NCBI RefSeq assembly: GCF_030272615.1
Contig: NC_081414.1
Coordinates: 334,969,427 to 335,033,426 of the forward strand
Direction of reading: 5' to 3'
Origin: Cryptomeria japonica
Taxonomy: Eukaryota > Streptophyta > Pinopsida > Cupressales > Cupressaceae
Length of the DNA: 64,000 bases
Positions 35,699 through 47,706 of this stretch are shown in pieces; positions within the stretch are counted from its first letter, which is position 1, and the number at the start of each line of letters is the position of its first letter. The position numbers and the translations under genes were made by a program. The notes below the pieces were generated by a model. The model ran no database searches and was not told the origin of the DNA. It saw only the letters and a program-made list of their open reading frames with translations.

Positions 35699-37997
35699 AT
35701 GGTTGAAACTCGTCTTCAAAAATCTAGGAGAGAAACTAAAGAGGCTCAAGAGTCTGTAAACATGAGTTCTTATGAGTATGACAATGATATCTTTTTCAAT
35801 ACTGATCACACTACATTGCCTGACATGGATGTCTATAGAAACATTCCAAATGTTGAGAACATGGACACTACAAACAACAATGCTACACACAATGACAATA
35901 TGGACAATTTTTCAATACATTCAGCAGATGTGGAAGAATCCATTATGAATCCCCATTTCAATCGATTGGTTGAGGAAATAATGAGGAGTGATAGACAATA
36001 CTTCTTACAAATGATGGCACAAAGTGGAGCCAAGATACCTCACGATTTTGGCATGTCTCAAATAATGGAAAATCGACCTTTGCAACAAACTCACTCCAAC
36101 ATGGATCAAAGGAGGCCTAATAGTGGAGGAAATAGAGGACCATATATGGTACCTGAATCACCATCATCTTTGCTTCAAAAACCAGAGGTCCCACATACAC
36201 ATGATCAAGCATATGATACTCACCTTCGCAGACCATTATGGAAGTCTTACGCAGACAGATATGCTCAATCACATACTCAAGCTACGGATCAACCAAAGAA
36301 ATTGGATATTCAAAGGCATGCTCAAAATTTGGACACAAGGAAACCCCGTGTCAAATTTGGGGGCAACACAATAGAACATGACATGCCTGTAGAGTATGTT
36401 ATACATGCACAAAATAGATATGGTGTTCCTCAACATGAATCTATACCAAGTGGTCCATATATGCAGCATCACTATAGACCTCCTCCATATGAACATGTGT
36501 ATGATCAATATCATCCATATATGCAACATGCTCCTCCTCCAATTGGTGCCCCAAGCATGGGGTATGGTCCAAGAAGTCGATCTCCACCTAAGAGCAATTT
36601 GGAGCAACAAATTAGGGACTTACAAAAGAAAATGGAGGACATAAATACACCAAAGCCAACATACACAATGAGAGACATATGTCTTTATCCATTTGACAAG
36701 AGCATTCCAATGCCTCCATTTCCTACACAATTTGTGACGCCTAAATTTGATAAGTATAGAGGAAAAGGGGATCCTAAGGCACACATAAGACAGTTTTTCA
36801 CAGCTTGCATTGAAGTAGCTTCAGAAGAGACATATTTGATGAGATTATTCCCACAAAGCTTAGGTGATCAAGCTATGGAATGGTTCTCCCAACTCCCACC
36901 TAGCATTAAGTCATGGGGTGACTTAGCAGAGGCATTTATTCAACATTTCTCCTACAACATAGAGACAGACATATCAGTCACTACTTTATGCAACACCAAG
37001 CAAAAAGAGGGAGAGTCTTTTGCATCATTTTAAAAAAAGATGGAGGAATTTAGCCAGTAGATGCTCTTGTGAAATTCCACAAAAACAAATGGTAGAGATG
37101 TTCACACAAAATGTTAACAAAGACATTGGCTATGATTTAAGGAAAGCTTGTTTGTCCACCTTCAGGGACGTTATTGAAAAAGGCTTAGCAACAGAAAAGG
37201 TCCTAATTGAACAAGGAGTCATTAAGATATTCAAGGAAAACAAAGATGACTTTAAAGGAAAAGACAAGCCAAGATTTTGGAATAAAAACAAGAACACAGT
37301 CAATGATGGTGTTGTTGATGCCAACACAGTGCAACCCAAATTCATCTTTTCAGGATCAAGTTCTACAAAGAATCAAGTGAATACTCAAACAACTTCTAGA
37401 TCACGAAGGAAATACACCCCATTGGGAGAACCACTTGAGTCAGTCTTCAAAAAGCTTGTGGCAATCAAGGTGATCACAGTTCCATATTTTCCTCCATATG
37501 AACCGAAGGTTAAACCAAATTGGTGGAATGATGATGAGTATTGTGAGTTTCATAAGAGCAAGGGTCATAAAATAGGAAATTGTCATCGACTAAAGAATAT
37601 CGTACAAGATCTCATTGATAGAGGTGACATTGAGATTGAGAGACACTCGTCCAATCAAGAACATGAGATGTTTAAGGAACCATTCCCAAAGCATGACAAG
37701 GGAAAAGCTAAAGTCACAGATGATCAAACCAACTATACTAGAGCACCTTACAACTATGATTCAACTATCAATCACATCTCGATGGACAATCATGTCTCTA
37801 CTATTATCATCAAGGACAAAACTCCTGAGAGTTCTACCCAGCGACCCAAGACTGTCCTAAGAGGTGTTGGATCTTCTTCCGAACCTACCTCTGAATCTCA
37901 TGTTACAACTCGTCGAGGTAAAATTACTTTGCCAGGTGCCTCCACTAAAAATACCGCTTCTTCATCAACCAAACCTGAGTATGACCTTGTAGAATAG
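35699..37997 (+). pseudogene. Element G gag
   Basis: ATG at 35699 (MVETRLQKSRRETKEAQ). The N-terminal 300 residues are Met, His and Pro-rich (YMQHHYRPPPYEHVYDQYHP). The capsid part is PKFDKYRGKGDPKAHIRQF, DQAMEWFSQLPPSIKSWGDL, FIQHFSYNIETD. A one-base expansion in a T/A run at about 37030 shifts the frame; the reading continues KRWRNLASRCSCEIPQKQMV in the frame that then serves all of pol. The zinc knuckle is the Tat variant CX2HX4HX4C (CEFHKSKGHKIGNC). A TAG at 37996 ends the open stretch but the same frame continues into PR. Confidence 0.92.
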
Positions 37998-39990
37998 TTA
38001 GGGAAGACACCCGCGCTCATCTCCATTCTTGAGCTCCTACGTATATCCCCCACTCATAAAGTTATTCTTGACAAAATCTTGAGAGACACCGTCGTTCCTA
38101 CTGATCTGAACATGGACCAGTTTCAAGCCATGGTGGGATACCTTTCCGTTCCACACTCTCTTACATTCACAGAAGTTGATGACACCTCCATAAGTCAGCC
38201 ACATAATGCACCATTACACATTGAAGCCTTCATACACAAACATAGAATCAAACGAGTCCTGATAGATGGAGGAGCTGGTCTAAACATTTGTACATTAAGC
38301 ACCATTAAACAATTGGGATATTCTGATAAAGTTGTGAATTCAACAAATCAAATCACCATCAAGGCATATGATGATGAAGAACGCTCATCCAAGGGCACAT
38401 TCACCTTACCTCTAAGAATTGGACCAGTTACAAAGGATGTGGCTTGTCAAGTCTTGGATCTAGATCTCACTTATAATATATTGTTAGGACATCCTTGGAT
38501 TCATGAAATGAGGGAAGTCCCATCGACATATCACCAATGCATTAAGTTTCCTCACAATGGAGTCGAGGTAACAGTTAATGGTGATCCTAATCCGTTCATA
38601 TATTGCAATAACTTGAGATCACATACTGAGACCATCATTCCCAGTAATCGTGAAGCTATTCCTTCTTCGGCATACATTGATCCTAAGTCATTGAAACCTT
38701 CAACATCAAAACAAGGTGAGCTCAAAGGCAAATTTCAGGACAAAGGCATGGGAGAATACACTTTAAATCAGACCATGTATTTACAACAAGTCATAAGTTC
38801 TCCAAAAGAATATGGAAGGCCACATCCTAACAAGCAAATATCCATTGTGGTACTCGAATGGGACCCTACTACCTTTCAAAGATGGGGCGAACTGGAAGAG
38901 GAAGGTTTATACAAAATGTTATACAGAGACATTGAAGATGACACACAAGGTCACATCAATATACCCTGTGACAAATATGGCAAAGGCTTCAAGATTCTAC
39001 AAAAATTTGGGTATGATGGAAAAAGCCCTCTTGGGTTACGAAAGGAAGGCATCATGGAACCTTTACAACCTAAATTGACTATAAAAAGGGAACGCTCGAA
39101 GGGACTTGGTTTCCTAACTTCCAAGATCCACACTAAAAGGATAGAAAAAGCATCACAAATCAAAGTTGCCAAAATTCAACAAGAGGATCGCTATTCCACA
39201 GATTCCAACGAATGGGAATGGGGTTCAGACAAATACTCCAGTGATTATGAGCTCACAGAGACATTCAGAGAGCCAGATGAACCCACAGAAGAAGAGGAAT
39301 TTTATAAAAAGTTCAAAGTTGGTCAAGAAACAACCCATAAGGAGGCCACACAGTCTTTGTCTCAAGGTTCTAGGTTGAAATCACATAGGATGAGAACACA
39401 TGTCCCAAAATGCGCTACTAGTGATGACAATTTGGATTCGCTCACGATCGAAACTAATGAGGAGAGTGCCATCGATGACCTCGACGATTTCCTTGATATA
39501 CCCGAATATAACCACATCTTCACTCTTAGCCCCACTAACTCCGAAGATATTAAAGGCCTTCCCCTTGTTCACCATCAACTTATTGATTGGGATCATGAAG
39601 GACCAGCGCAATTTGACACATTCCAAAATGATGAAGCTATTATTGACTATCTTGGTATACGAGATGATCTTCCCCCTGGGGACCACAAAGCAGGATACAC
39701 TATAGAACTCAACAACATGGCATATTTTGGTGAGGGTGTCAGACCTTCCAGTCACAAAAATGTGAAAATAAGAACAAATCAAGGGTCTTATGGCGAAAAC
39801 CACACTGTGGCGCTGTCTGATCCCAAAAAAGTAAAAAGAAAGGACGTATCTAAGGGCGAAAACCTCTCTGAGGCACCTGAAGATGGAAGGCTCAACATTC
39901 TCCCAACATCATATGAAGAAAAGTCATCCATGTTGGTCGAGGAGACTATCAAAACAAACATTGGTACAAAAGAGGTTCCACACAACATAT
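37998..39990 (+). pseudogene. Element G protease and G-patch-like segment
   Basis: First half of a 1044-codon open frame. The protease active site reads VLIDGGAGLNICTL (D-G-G instead of D-S/T-G), followed by YNILLGHPWIHEM. At about 38966-39075 a G-patch-like motif (KYGKGFKILQKFGYDGKSPLG) binds nucleic acid in other proteins; G-patches beside the protease are known in betaretroviruses and some plant Tat elements. A long acidic linker (39180-39900) leads to RT. Confidence 0.85.
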
Positions 39991-41330
39991 TCCTGGCTCA
40001 ATCATTGACAGAGTTCGAAAGGTCAAAATTCATAGGCTTCTTCAAAGAACGACAAATCAACTTTGCATGGTCATACGCTGATATGCCTGAACTGAATCTA
40101 GATTTGGTAATGCATCATTTGACAATCAAACCGTGGGCAAAGCCAGTGAAACAGAAATTAAGAAAAATGCATCCACAAGTGGCATTACTAGTCAAAGTAG
40201 AATTTGAGAAATTATTGGATGTCGGATTCATACGCCCAATTGATTATCCTGAATGGATCTCCAATTTAGTACCTGTTAGTAAACTGGATCGCAGCATCAG
40301 AATATGTACAGATTTCAGAGACATCAACAAAGCTTGTCCAAAGGATGACTTCCCATTACCAAATATTGACTTGATTGTTCATCTCACGGCAGGTCACGAA
40401 ATGTTATCATTAATGGATGGATTTTCTAGTTATAATCAAATCAGGATCGCACCCGAGGATCAACACAAAACATCATTCACTTGTCCTTGGGGAACTTTCT
40501 GCTGGAATGTCATGCCCTTTGGGCTAAAAAATGCAAGTGCTACATATCAAAGAGCCATGACTACTATCTTTCATGATCTCATGCACGTAACCGTGGAAGA
40601 TTATGTTACCGATCTCTTGGATAAATCAGTAGACAGAGATACACATTTGGACATACTTTCAGTCATCTTTGATCGGTTGGAAAAATACAAAGTAAGGTTA
40701 AACCCCAAGAAATGTGTCTTCGGAGTAACCTCCGGGAAGCTCCTAGGATTCATTGTGTCCAAAAGAGGAATCGAAGCCAATCCAACAAAAGTCAAGGCCA
40801 TCTTGGAGATGCAACCACCTAGAAATATCAGTCAACTTCGATCCTTACAAGGAAGACTCCAGTCTATACAAAGATCCATAGCACAACTTGCAGATAAGTG
40901 TTATCCTTTTCAGCACCTGCTACATAAAAACATCAAATTCAAATGGGACGATAACTATCAACAGGCTTTTCAGACGCTCAAAGATTATCTTTTGAATCCG
41001 CCAGTTTTGATGCCACCAGTTCCAGATCAGCCTCTGTTACTATACATCTCAGCTACTCCAACAGCACTGGGGGCATTCCTAGCACAACAAATTGTTGAGG
41101 GCAAGGAAAAGGCAGTATACTATATTAGTCGCACAGTGGTGGGATATGAGCTAAACTACACACCAATCGAACGTGCAATTCTTGCCGTGGTCTTTGCTTC
41201 ACAGAAATTATGACATTATATGCTCACTCATAAGACTAAGTTGATTGCAAGGATAGATCCATTGAAATACCTCCTCAACAAAGCAACACTTACTGGGTGA
41301 CTAGCCAAGTGGGTAATGATCCTGAGTGAA
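39991..41330 (+). pseudogene. Element G reverse transcriptase and gypsy RNase H
   Basis: RT blocks: WISNLVPVSKLDRSIRICTDF, FPLPNIDLIVHLTAGHEMLSL, DGFSSYNQIRIAPEDQHKTS, FGLKNASATYQRAM. The catalytic box reads YVTD instead of YVDD (about 40602-40613), so the first metal-binding Asp of the pair is lost. RNase H follows (LLLYISATPTALGAFLAQ, with Ser where an Asp is usual, YISRTVVGYELNYTPIE). Stops TGA at 41211 and 41299 both sit where related elements have Arg. Confidence 0.9.
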
Positions 41331-41870
41331 TTTGACATCGAGTATGTGGATAGAAAAGCAATAAAAGGACAAGCAATCACAGATCAATTAGCAGATGCCC
41401 CCATGATTGATGATGTTCCTCTAAATTCAGAATTTCTAGATGAATCCATTTTAAATATATCACATGCAAAGCCATGGCAACTGTACTTTGACGGCTCATA
41501 CACACAGCATGGAGCAGGAGTTGGCATCCTCTTTATAACGCCTCAAGGAGATTCTATACCAAAATCATACCGCTTATCATTTCCTTGCACTAACAACATA
41601 GCGGAATATGAGGCATTAACAACTGGATTATGAATTGCAGTTCAGTGGAAGATCCAAGAACTTCATGTTTTTGGGGATTCTCAACTTGTCATCCGTCAAG
41701 CGACTGATGATTACCAAACAAAAGATGAAAAATTAATGCCTTACAAACGAATGGTGGATGACCTGAAACAACACTTCACAAAGATAGATTTTGAGCAGAT
41801 ACCAAGAGAGCAGAATCGCGTCGTAGATGCCATGGCTACAATTGCTTCATTGATCGGTCTACCTCCAAAT
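41316..41870 (+). pseudogene. Element G accessory RNase H
   Basis: After the tether (LSEFDIEYVDRKAIKGQAI) the domain reads WQLYFDGSYTQHGAGVGILF, CTNNIAEYEALTTGL, a TGA at 41631, then ELHVFGDSQLVIRQ and REQNRVVDAMATIASL. The four acidic residues are present. It probably supplies the RNase H activity in place of the degenerate domain just upstream. Confidence 0.9.
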
Positions 41871-43220
41871 GAGACCTGCTATGAGTTCTTGGTGGACAAC
41901 CTTTTGGTTCCTTCATATGAGATCACTCCTACTGAAATGATATGTGTTGTCGGTCCTGAGTCCCAGTTATATGGTTCCATCTTCACATACCTTCGCGACA
42001 ATACCCTACCTCCTAATCTATCAAATAACCAACGTCGCACCTTCATTCGCCAATCATCTCGTTATGTCATTTTAGCTGATATCCTATACCGGCGAGGTCT
42101 AGATGACACTCTTCTTAGATGTTTAGAAAGCGACGAAGCTCAGATTGCGTTACGTGAAGTACATTAAGGGATATGTAGTCCACATGCTAGTGGTCCTACC
42201 TTGGCCAAGAAACTCATCAGGACTGGATATTACTGGCCCAATATGGAAAAGGACTCATATCAGTTTGTCAAGAAATGTAAGCAATGTCAAATTCATGGAG
42301 ACCTCATACATGCGCCAACACAAGAACTACAACCACTTGCATCTCCTTGGCCCTTTTGTCAGTGGGGACTCGATCTCATAGGCAAGAATCACCCTCCTTC
42401 TAATGGTCATAAATTCATTATCACTGCCACAGAGTATTTCATAAAATGGATTGAAGCCATGCCTCTCACACAGGTCACTAGAAAACAGATTGCTACATTC
42501 ATCCTTAACTATATCATATGCTGATATGGTATTCCTGTTTCCAATATTACTGATAACGGGCGTCCCTTCAAAAATCAGGATGTTCATGAACTCTGTGACT
42601 GCTTCCATATTTCTCATCGTTTTTCCACACCATATTACCCCCAAGGTAATGGCCAAGCTGAGGCGTCTAATAAAACAATCCTTAAAATCCTTAAGAAGAC
42701 AGTCAACGATGCTAGCCGTAATTGGCATATCCAACTTAATCCTGCACTTTGGGCCTATCGCACAAGTATTCGCACATCTACAGGAGCTACACCATATTCA
42801 CTTGTCTACGGCACTGAAGCCATCTTGCCTATTGAGGTCGAGTTACCTTCTTTACGGGTCTCTTTGCAAAACATCATCAGTGATGAAGACTATAGGGTCT
42901 CTCGCTTACAAGAGCTGAAACTACTGGATGAACGGAGACAAACTACTTTTAATCATCTCAAGGCTTACCAACAACGAATGAGTCGCAGCTACAATCACAA
43001 AGTCAAGCCTCACACATTTGAGGTAGGTGACTTGGTTCTCAGAGAAAACCCCAAGATTCAGCAAGACAGAGAGAAGAAGGGCAAGTTCGAACCAAATTGG
43101 CTTGGTCCTTACATCATCACAGTAGTATATGGATCTGGGGCATATCAGCTCTCAACTACAGAAGGTGAACCTTTGGAGGATCCTATCAACAACATGCACC
43201 TTCGCAGGTTTTACACATAG
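41871..43220 (+). pseudogene. Element G integrase
   Basis: Zinc domain (H residues of EVH-stop-GICSPHASG; CKQCQ), then the core: WGLDLIGKNHPPSNGHKF, SNITDNGRPFKNQDV and YYPQGNGQAEASNKT give D, D and E, all intact. The C-terminal part (VGDLVLRENPKIQQDREKKG, GPYIITVVYGSGAYQL) ends at a TAG, 43218-43220. Two internal stops (TAA at 42165, TGA at 42523) replace expected Gln and Arg codons. Confidence 0.92.
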
Positions 43221-44992
43221 CTCTACAGAGTATCCTAATTCAAAAAACAAAAAAAAATACAAAAAAATTCAAAAATACAAAAAAAATATAAAACAAAAAA
43301 ATCGTTACTTGGTGAAAACCTGGCAAACAGGCGCCTTGTGATACAAAAAACATTGAAAAATCGAAAAAAGTAAAGAGAAATAATTTCGTCCAATGGTGAA
43401 AACCACTTCGGTGGTGCCCTGGGCAAGTACCATGGTAAAAACTGGGTCACCAGCGCCATGCATAGAGACACTGCTCCTCCCTCCTTCAGGATTCACTTTC
43501 ATCCCTTCACTTTGCACACACTCACAACCTATTCGTTCATAATAAACTTACCCATTCTCATCATGGCTTGTTATTGATCTACCCAAGATTGGTTCACCAT
43601 TCATAATAAACCTCCCTTTTCATCCATAATAAATCAGATCCTATCTGTGGCTAAGGCAAATCCTACGTCTAGTGATGGGTGTGGAACTAAGAACATCACA
43701 TGTTTCGAGGAGTACAGTTTCTTCCAGCTTCCTTAAGTCTATTCGCGCACAATCCGCAATAAAGCAACATTTGCATCGCCAGTCCGCAATAAGGTCTCGT
43801 CTTCTTCGCAATAAAATATCAGTTTCATGGATTCAGTCAGTTTTAGATGAGACAGTAGCAACAATGGGCTTCAACAAAATCAAATCTTTCAACAGACTCA
43901 GACAACATTATGGTTCAGTGCTATCTATCCATTTTGTGAAAGTGAACATTGTGACCACAATCAAATAAGACTTATACAAGTGACAAGAGACACTAAACTT
44001 GAGGACTACATTGGATGTTGGTGTCGAGTCTTGGTTTTCTTTTGATTTTATCTTTTGGTGACATGTCTTTTAGCTTTTCCGGGATGTCTCTGACTAGAGA
44101 TTATATCTCCAAGATGTCTTTGACTAGAAAGGCGAGGATGGGGTATCGTCACCTATTTGTATTTACTGTCTGTGGATTGTCTTTTAGTAATGCTATGACT
44201 TGTCCAAGGATATGAGGACACTGTGAGTCTAGTATGAACTAGGGCATTCCTTGTTTGTGACTGTCTTATCTCCATGCAAACAGGTACAATGACTTTCTGG
44301 GTCGAACATATGCCTCGATTGTCATAACCTACTTGCCATAATAAGCTCAATGATGATAACGCACAAGAAGCTCTTTCACGTTCATATCTTCTATCTTTCA
44401 TCCCCATTTCTTGATTGACTTCCATCGTCCTTCTCGAGTCCATGTAGCCTGCTATCACATGACTGAGTATAATGACACACCAAAAACATTTGCATTTCAT
44501 GTAGTTTGCACCTGCATTACCACATATAAGCATTTCATACATACATATAGATATCACAACTGCATCACATCTTGCACACAACACCTATTAGCACATTTTA
44601 CATTTGCATTATCATATTCATCTGCATTACATACATTCACATTTGCATCATGCATACACATATAAAACATAAAAGCACAAAAACATATATTGCATTGCAT
44701 CATATACATATTTGCATCCATATCATAAGTATCACATAAAACATACATCATTAAACATCTCATCACATAGGTACACATGCATATAGCTGCCACAAAAATG
44801 AATCATCTCATATATATAATCAAAAGTGTCATGATACAATGATGTCAAAAAATCATATGGCTACAAAATCACCTGCAGGTGTCTACATCATCATACAAAA
44901 AAATGGTACAATACTGATACAAAGGGAGCCCTCTATGGCTATGATGAACTCCCTCCCTCGGAGTCGCCTGGCTTCGGTGGAATTTGAGCCCC
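43221..44992. other. Element G spacer after integrase, noncoding
   Basis: Includes an A-rich stretch (43240-43310), short GGTGAAAACC-like repeats (43310, 43400, 43433), and a CAT-rich low-complexity region (44460-44830) with many CACATTTGCAT-like words. I see no supported gene on either strand. Confidence 0.7.
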
Positions 44993-46582
44993 TCAGGGAC
45001 CCGCCCCAGGATCATCTGGCTTGTCCCCTCTATCTGGTGGTAGTGGAGGACCCATGACCCCACCACTCGATGCCTGTCTCCTCTGGCTCCCTCCCATAGC
45101 TGTCATTGTACGCGATGGTCTATGGAAGCTCCTCGCCTGCTGATCTGTTGGCACTGCACCATAGTAGAGGTCCCTCCAGTAGCCTATCTCCTCTCCTGCC
45201 CGTAGGACATATGCATATCCTACCCCTGTGTCCTTCGCCGCTTGTCTCCCTACCCTCAGTGTTGTCTCAGCCTCTGTATAGCACTGGATAGCCTGATCTC
45301 TCTCCCACTCAGTATCTCTAAGCCTCGACCTGAGCTGATCCCTCTCCCTCCAATTCCTCTCCTAGATCTGTCAACCGTGGGAACGGATGCTCTACCCAAT
45401 ACCCAGTATACTCGGCATCCATGCCGGCATCCTCGATCTCAGGCTACATATCCCAGGGTAGGGGCATCATCTCTGCCAGCTGTGTGACTGCCTGATCATA
45501 CGATAGCAACGGCCCAAACTATGCCTGATCTCTAACTGTGCGGGCATACATGCCCGAGCCCCATGGCATCCTCTGGATCCTGCCATATTGCCTGCAAACC
45601 CTGTCCACAAGCTATCTCTCTAACACATAGGGCGTCCGCCCAATCAAGTACCTGCTCTGAAAGGTGTAGGGCAGCTCCACTGCGTCATCCTCCCACTCCT
45701 CACAGCCTAGATATGGTCTCCATATGACCACATCAATGTCATCAATCACTCGTCGCCAATGCTCTAACCTGCCGATCTGCGGCTGTGATGTGATCATGTC
45801 ATACAAATGTACAAAGCTGGGTCCGTGACCCCTACCCCTGAAGTGTATCGGTCGGGTAATTGGCAGATGCTCGTAGGCCCATACCTACAGCAGTGTCACT
45901 CCACAGCCCAATCCCACTGATCCATGATAAACAAATTGGTGAAGCTCGTAATACAAATGGGCCAGCACACATGGTCCCCAAGCGTATCTGGTGTGCTGCG
46001 TCACCAGTGTCTCCAGTGCTCCTCCCCAACCCACAGCCAACCCCCGTGTCGCCCTGTCCGGACACAGAAACCCACTGATAGCTCCTATCACTGTCGGTAG
46101 CGCTAGTCCTGTGGCTGTCATGGTGTCCCAGGCCACGTGTCCTGCCCTCATCTCCAATCCAGGGTCCTAAAACACCCATCTCAAGGCCTCTCTGTCTCTA
46201 TCTCGATCATACGGAATCAGATCCCCATCAATCGGCACCTGCAGAATCCTGTATACATCCTCAAGGGTGACGGTCATCTCACCCATCAACAAATGGAATG
46301 TGCACGTCTCTGAGTGCCATCTCTCAACCAGCACAGTCAGCAAACCCATGTTTGCCCAAAACTCAGGCACATACAGCACATGTCTCAACCCCATCTCCTC
46401 GATGGCAGCTCTGTCCCCAAGTGTCAACTCAGGTCACAACCTTTGCGTCGACGGGAATCTCTCTCGTGACTCCAACATAGGCAAATACTCCTGCAGTCAA
46501 GCAAATCAATCATGTCAGTTATAGTGGCATTCGCTATTTATCACAAAATGCTACTCGCTATCTAAATGCATATGGCTATCTA

Positions 46583-46800
46583 TCCTAGTGACACTCACTG
46601 TTCATCACAAAGTGTTGCTATTTATCTTAGTGGTACTCCCTGTTCATCACAAAGTACTACGTGTGTGACACTCACTATTCATCACAAAGTGTTGCTCACA
46701 TTTGCACTCCCTGTTCATCACAAAGTGCTGCTCATATTTCAGTACTCCCTGTTCATCACAAATTACTCTCTCTTGGTACTCACTGTTCATCACAAAATGC
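46583..46800. repeat. TTCATCACAAAGTG repeat, about six copies
   Basis: Cores start near 46601, 46643, 46678, 46713, 46752 and 46784 (spacing 32-42), each preceded by CTCCCTG or CTCACTG. Confidence 0.88.
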
Positions 46801-46934
46801 CTTGATCTATTCTAGTCTTCCCTAGAGGACCTGCTTGACTGTATCCTCTCAGCAACTTATCCAATCGACAGCATATGTTCATCACAGAACTGTCAATTTG
46901 ACCTAGAAGATGCAAATTCACACTTTTCAAATGC

Positions 46935-47190
46935 AAACGCGCTTACATGACATAAACGTGCTCAAATACTGCATAGACGCGCCTGAAAAACGCAGACGTG
47001 CCTTCTTGACACAGACGTGCCTATGCCCTGCACAGGCGCGCCTGGGAGACACAAACGCGCCTGAAAATCACAGATGCGACCGCATTTGGCACAGATGCGA
47101 GCATAGACATAGATGCGCCTGGCACAAACACAGACGCGCCTAGAGAACATAGATGCGTCTGGCACCAACGCAAACGTGCCTAAACATTTT
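46935..47190 (-). repeat. 20-base CGCGTCTGTG-type repeat, inverted relative to the leader clusters
   Basis: On the plus strand units read CACAGACGCGCCTG and variants at about 20-base spacing, the reverse complement of the leader repeat cores at 33686-33766 and 35045-35186. Confidence 0.85.
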
Positions 47191-47450
47191 TGACACTTTT
47201 TGGACCCTAGTCTAAGCGCATTTATTACCCTATTCGACATGTATTAATGACAAAATTAAATGCGTCAAAGTACAAGGAGGTTTGGTGGTACTTACCGGCT
47301 CTCCTGCCTCTGCTGGCCTCTGAAATCGACGAACACGGTCGAATCTATGAACGAAAGCCATCGCTGCTGACTGCTGCTGCTCTTTTCTCACTCTGCAATC
47401 TGCTCTCGTGGATGTGTAGATGACAATGAGGATGTATTTTCCCCCGTGGT

Positions 47451-47460
47451 CTATCTTATA
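47451..47460 (-). promoter_or_regulatory. Candidate TATA box of the antisense PMD gene
   Basis: TATAAGATAG on the minus strand, 90 bases upstream of the MAFV start codon. An upstream in-frame ATG at 47484 overlaps it and is less likely to be the start. Confidence 0.5.
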
Positions 47461-47692
47461 GCCTACCGTAGCCTTAGCCTTCATTTCCCGAGTCAGTCTT
47501 CTTTATCCCGTGACTTTGTCACTTTATCCGGTCAGTCCATTCTATCCCGTCTTTCTTATCGAGAGATTGTCTGCACTCTTTTTAGACATTTTCATCCAAT
47601 CTCTCGAGGGGGCATATCATTCCCATCTTGGGGCAACTCTGTATCAGTTCATCTTATCTTCTTTGAAACAACGCGACAAACCGCATTGTCTC

Positions 47693-47706
47693 AAAGAGGG
47701 GCAAAA
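47693..47706 (+). other. Polypurine tract of element G
   Basis: AAAGAGGGGCAAAA immediately before the TGTAGA start of the 3' LTR. Confidence 0.9.

Larger units (their letters stand above)
46491..47295 (-). other. Predicted intron of the antisense PMD gene
   Basis: 805 bases, GTAAGT...TGCAG on the minus strand, phase 0, joining two open frames exactly. It holds two tandem repeat regions: a GTTCATCACAAAGTG repeat (46583-46800) and the 20-base CGCGTCTGTG-type repeat in inverted orientation (46935-47190). Confidence 0.75.
44993..47361 (-). pseudogene. Antisense plant mobile domain (PMD) gene carried by element G
   Basis: Exon 1 (47361-47296) encodes MAFVHRFDRVRRFQRPAEAGEP. A GTAAGT donor and TGCAG acceptor define an intron (47295-46491), and exon 2 continues in phase (EYLPMLESRERFPSTQRL). 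Residues GLRHVLYVPEFWANMGLLTV, LVERWHSETCTFHL, MGEMTVTLEDVYRILQVPIDGD are the hallmark of the PMD family (MAIN/MAIL-like and transposon-borne relatives). After a one-base shift at about 45340 an open helical tail runs to TGA at 44995-44993. Total about 520 codons. Six in-frame stops (one TGA, five TAG) each fit a lost CGA or CAG. PMD proteins are linked to silencing and development in plants; a role here is unknown. Confidence 0.85.

Noticed and set aside
44993-47361. The PMD gene as an independent host gene
   Set aside because: It lies wholly between integrase and the polypurine tract of an element with intact LTRs and target duplication, so it arrived as part of the element.
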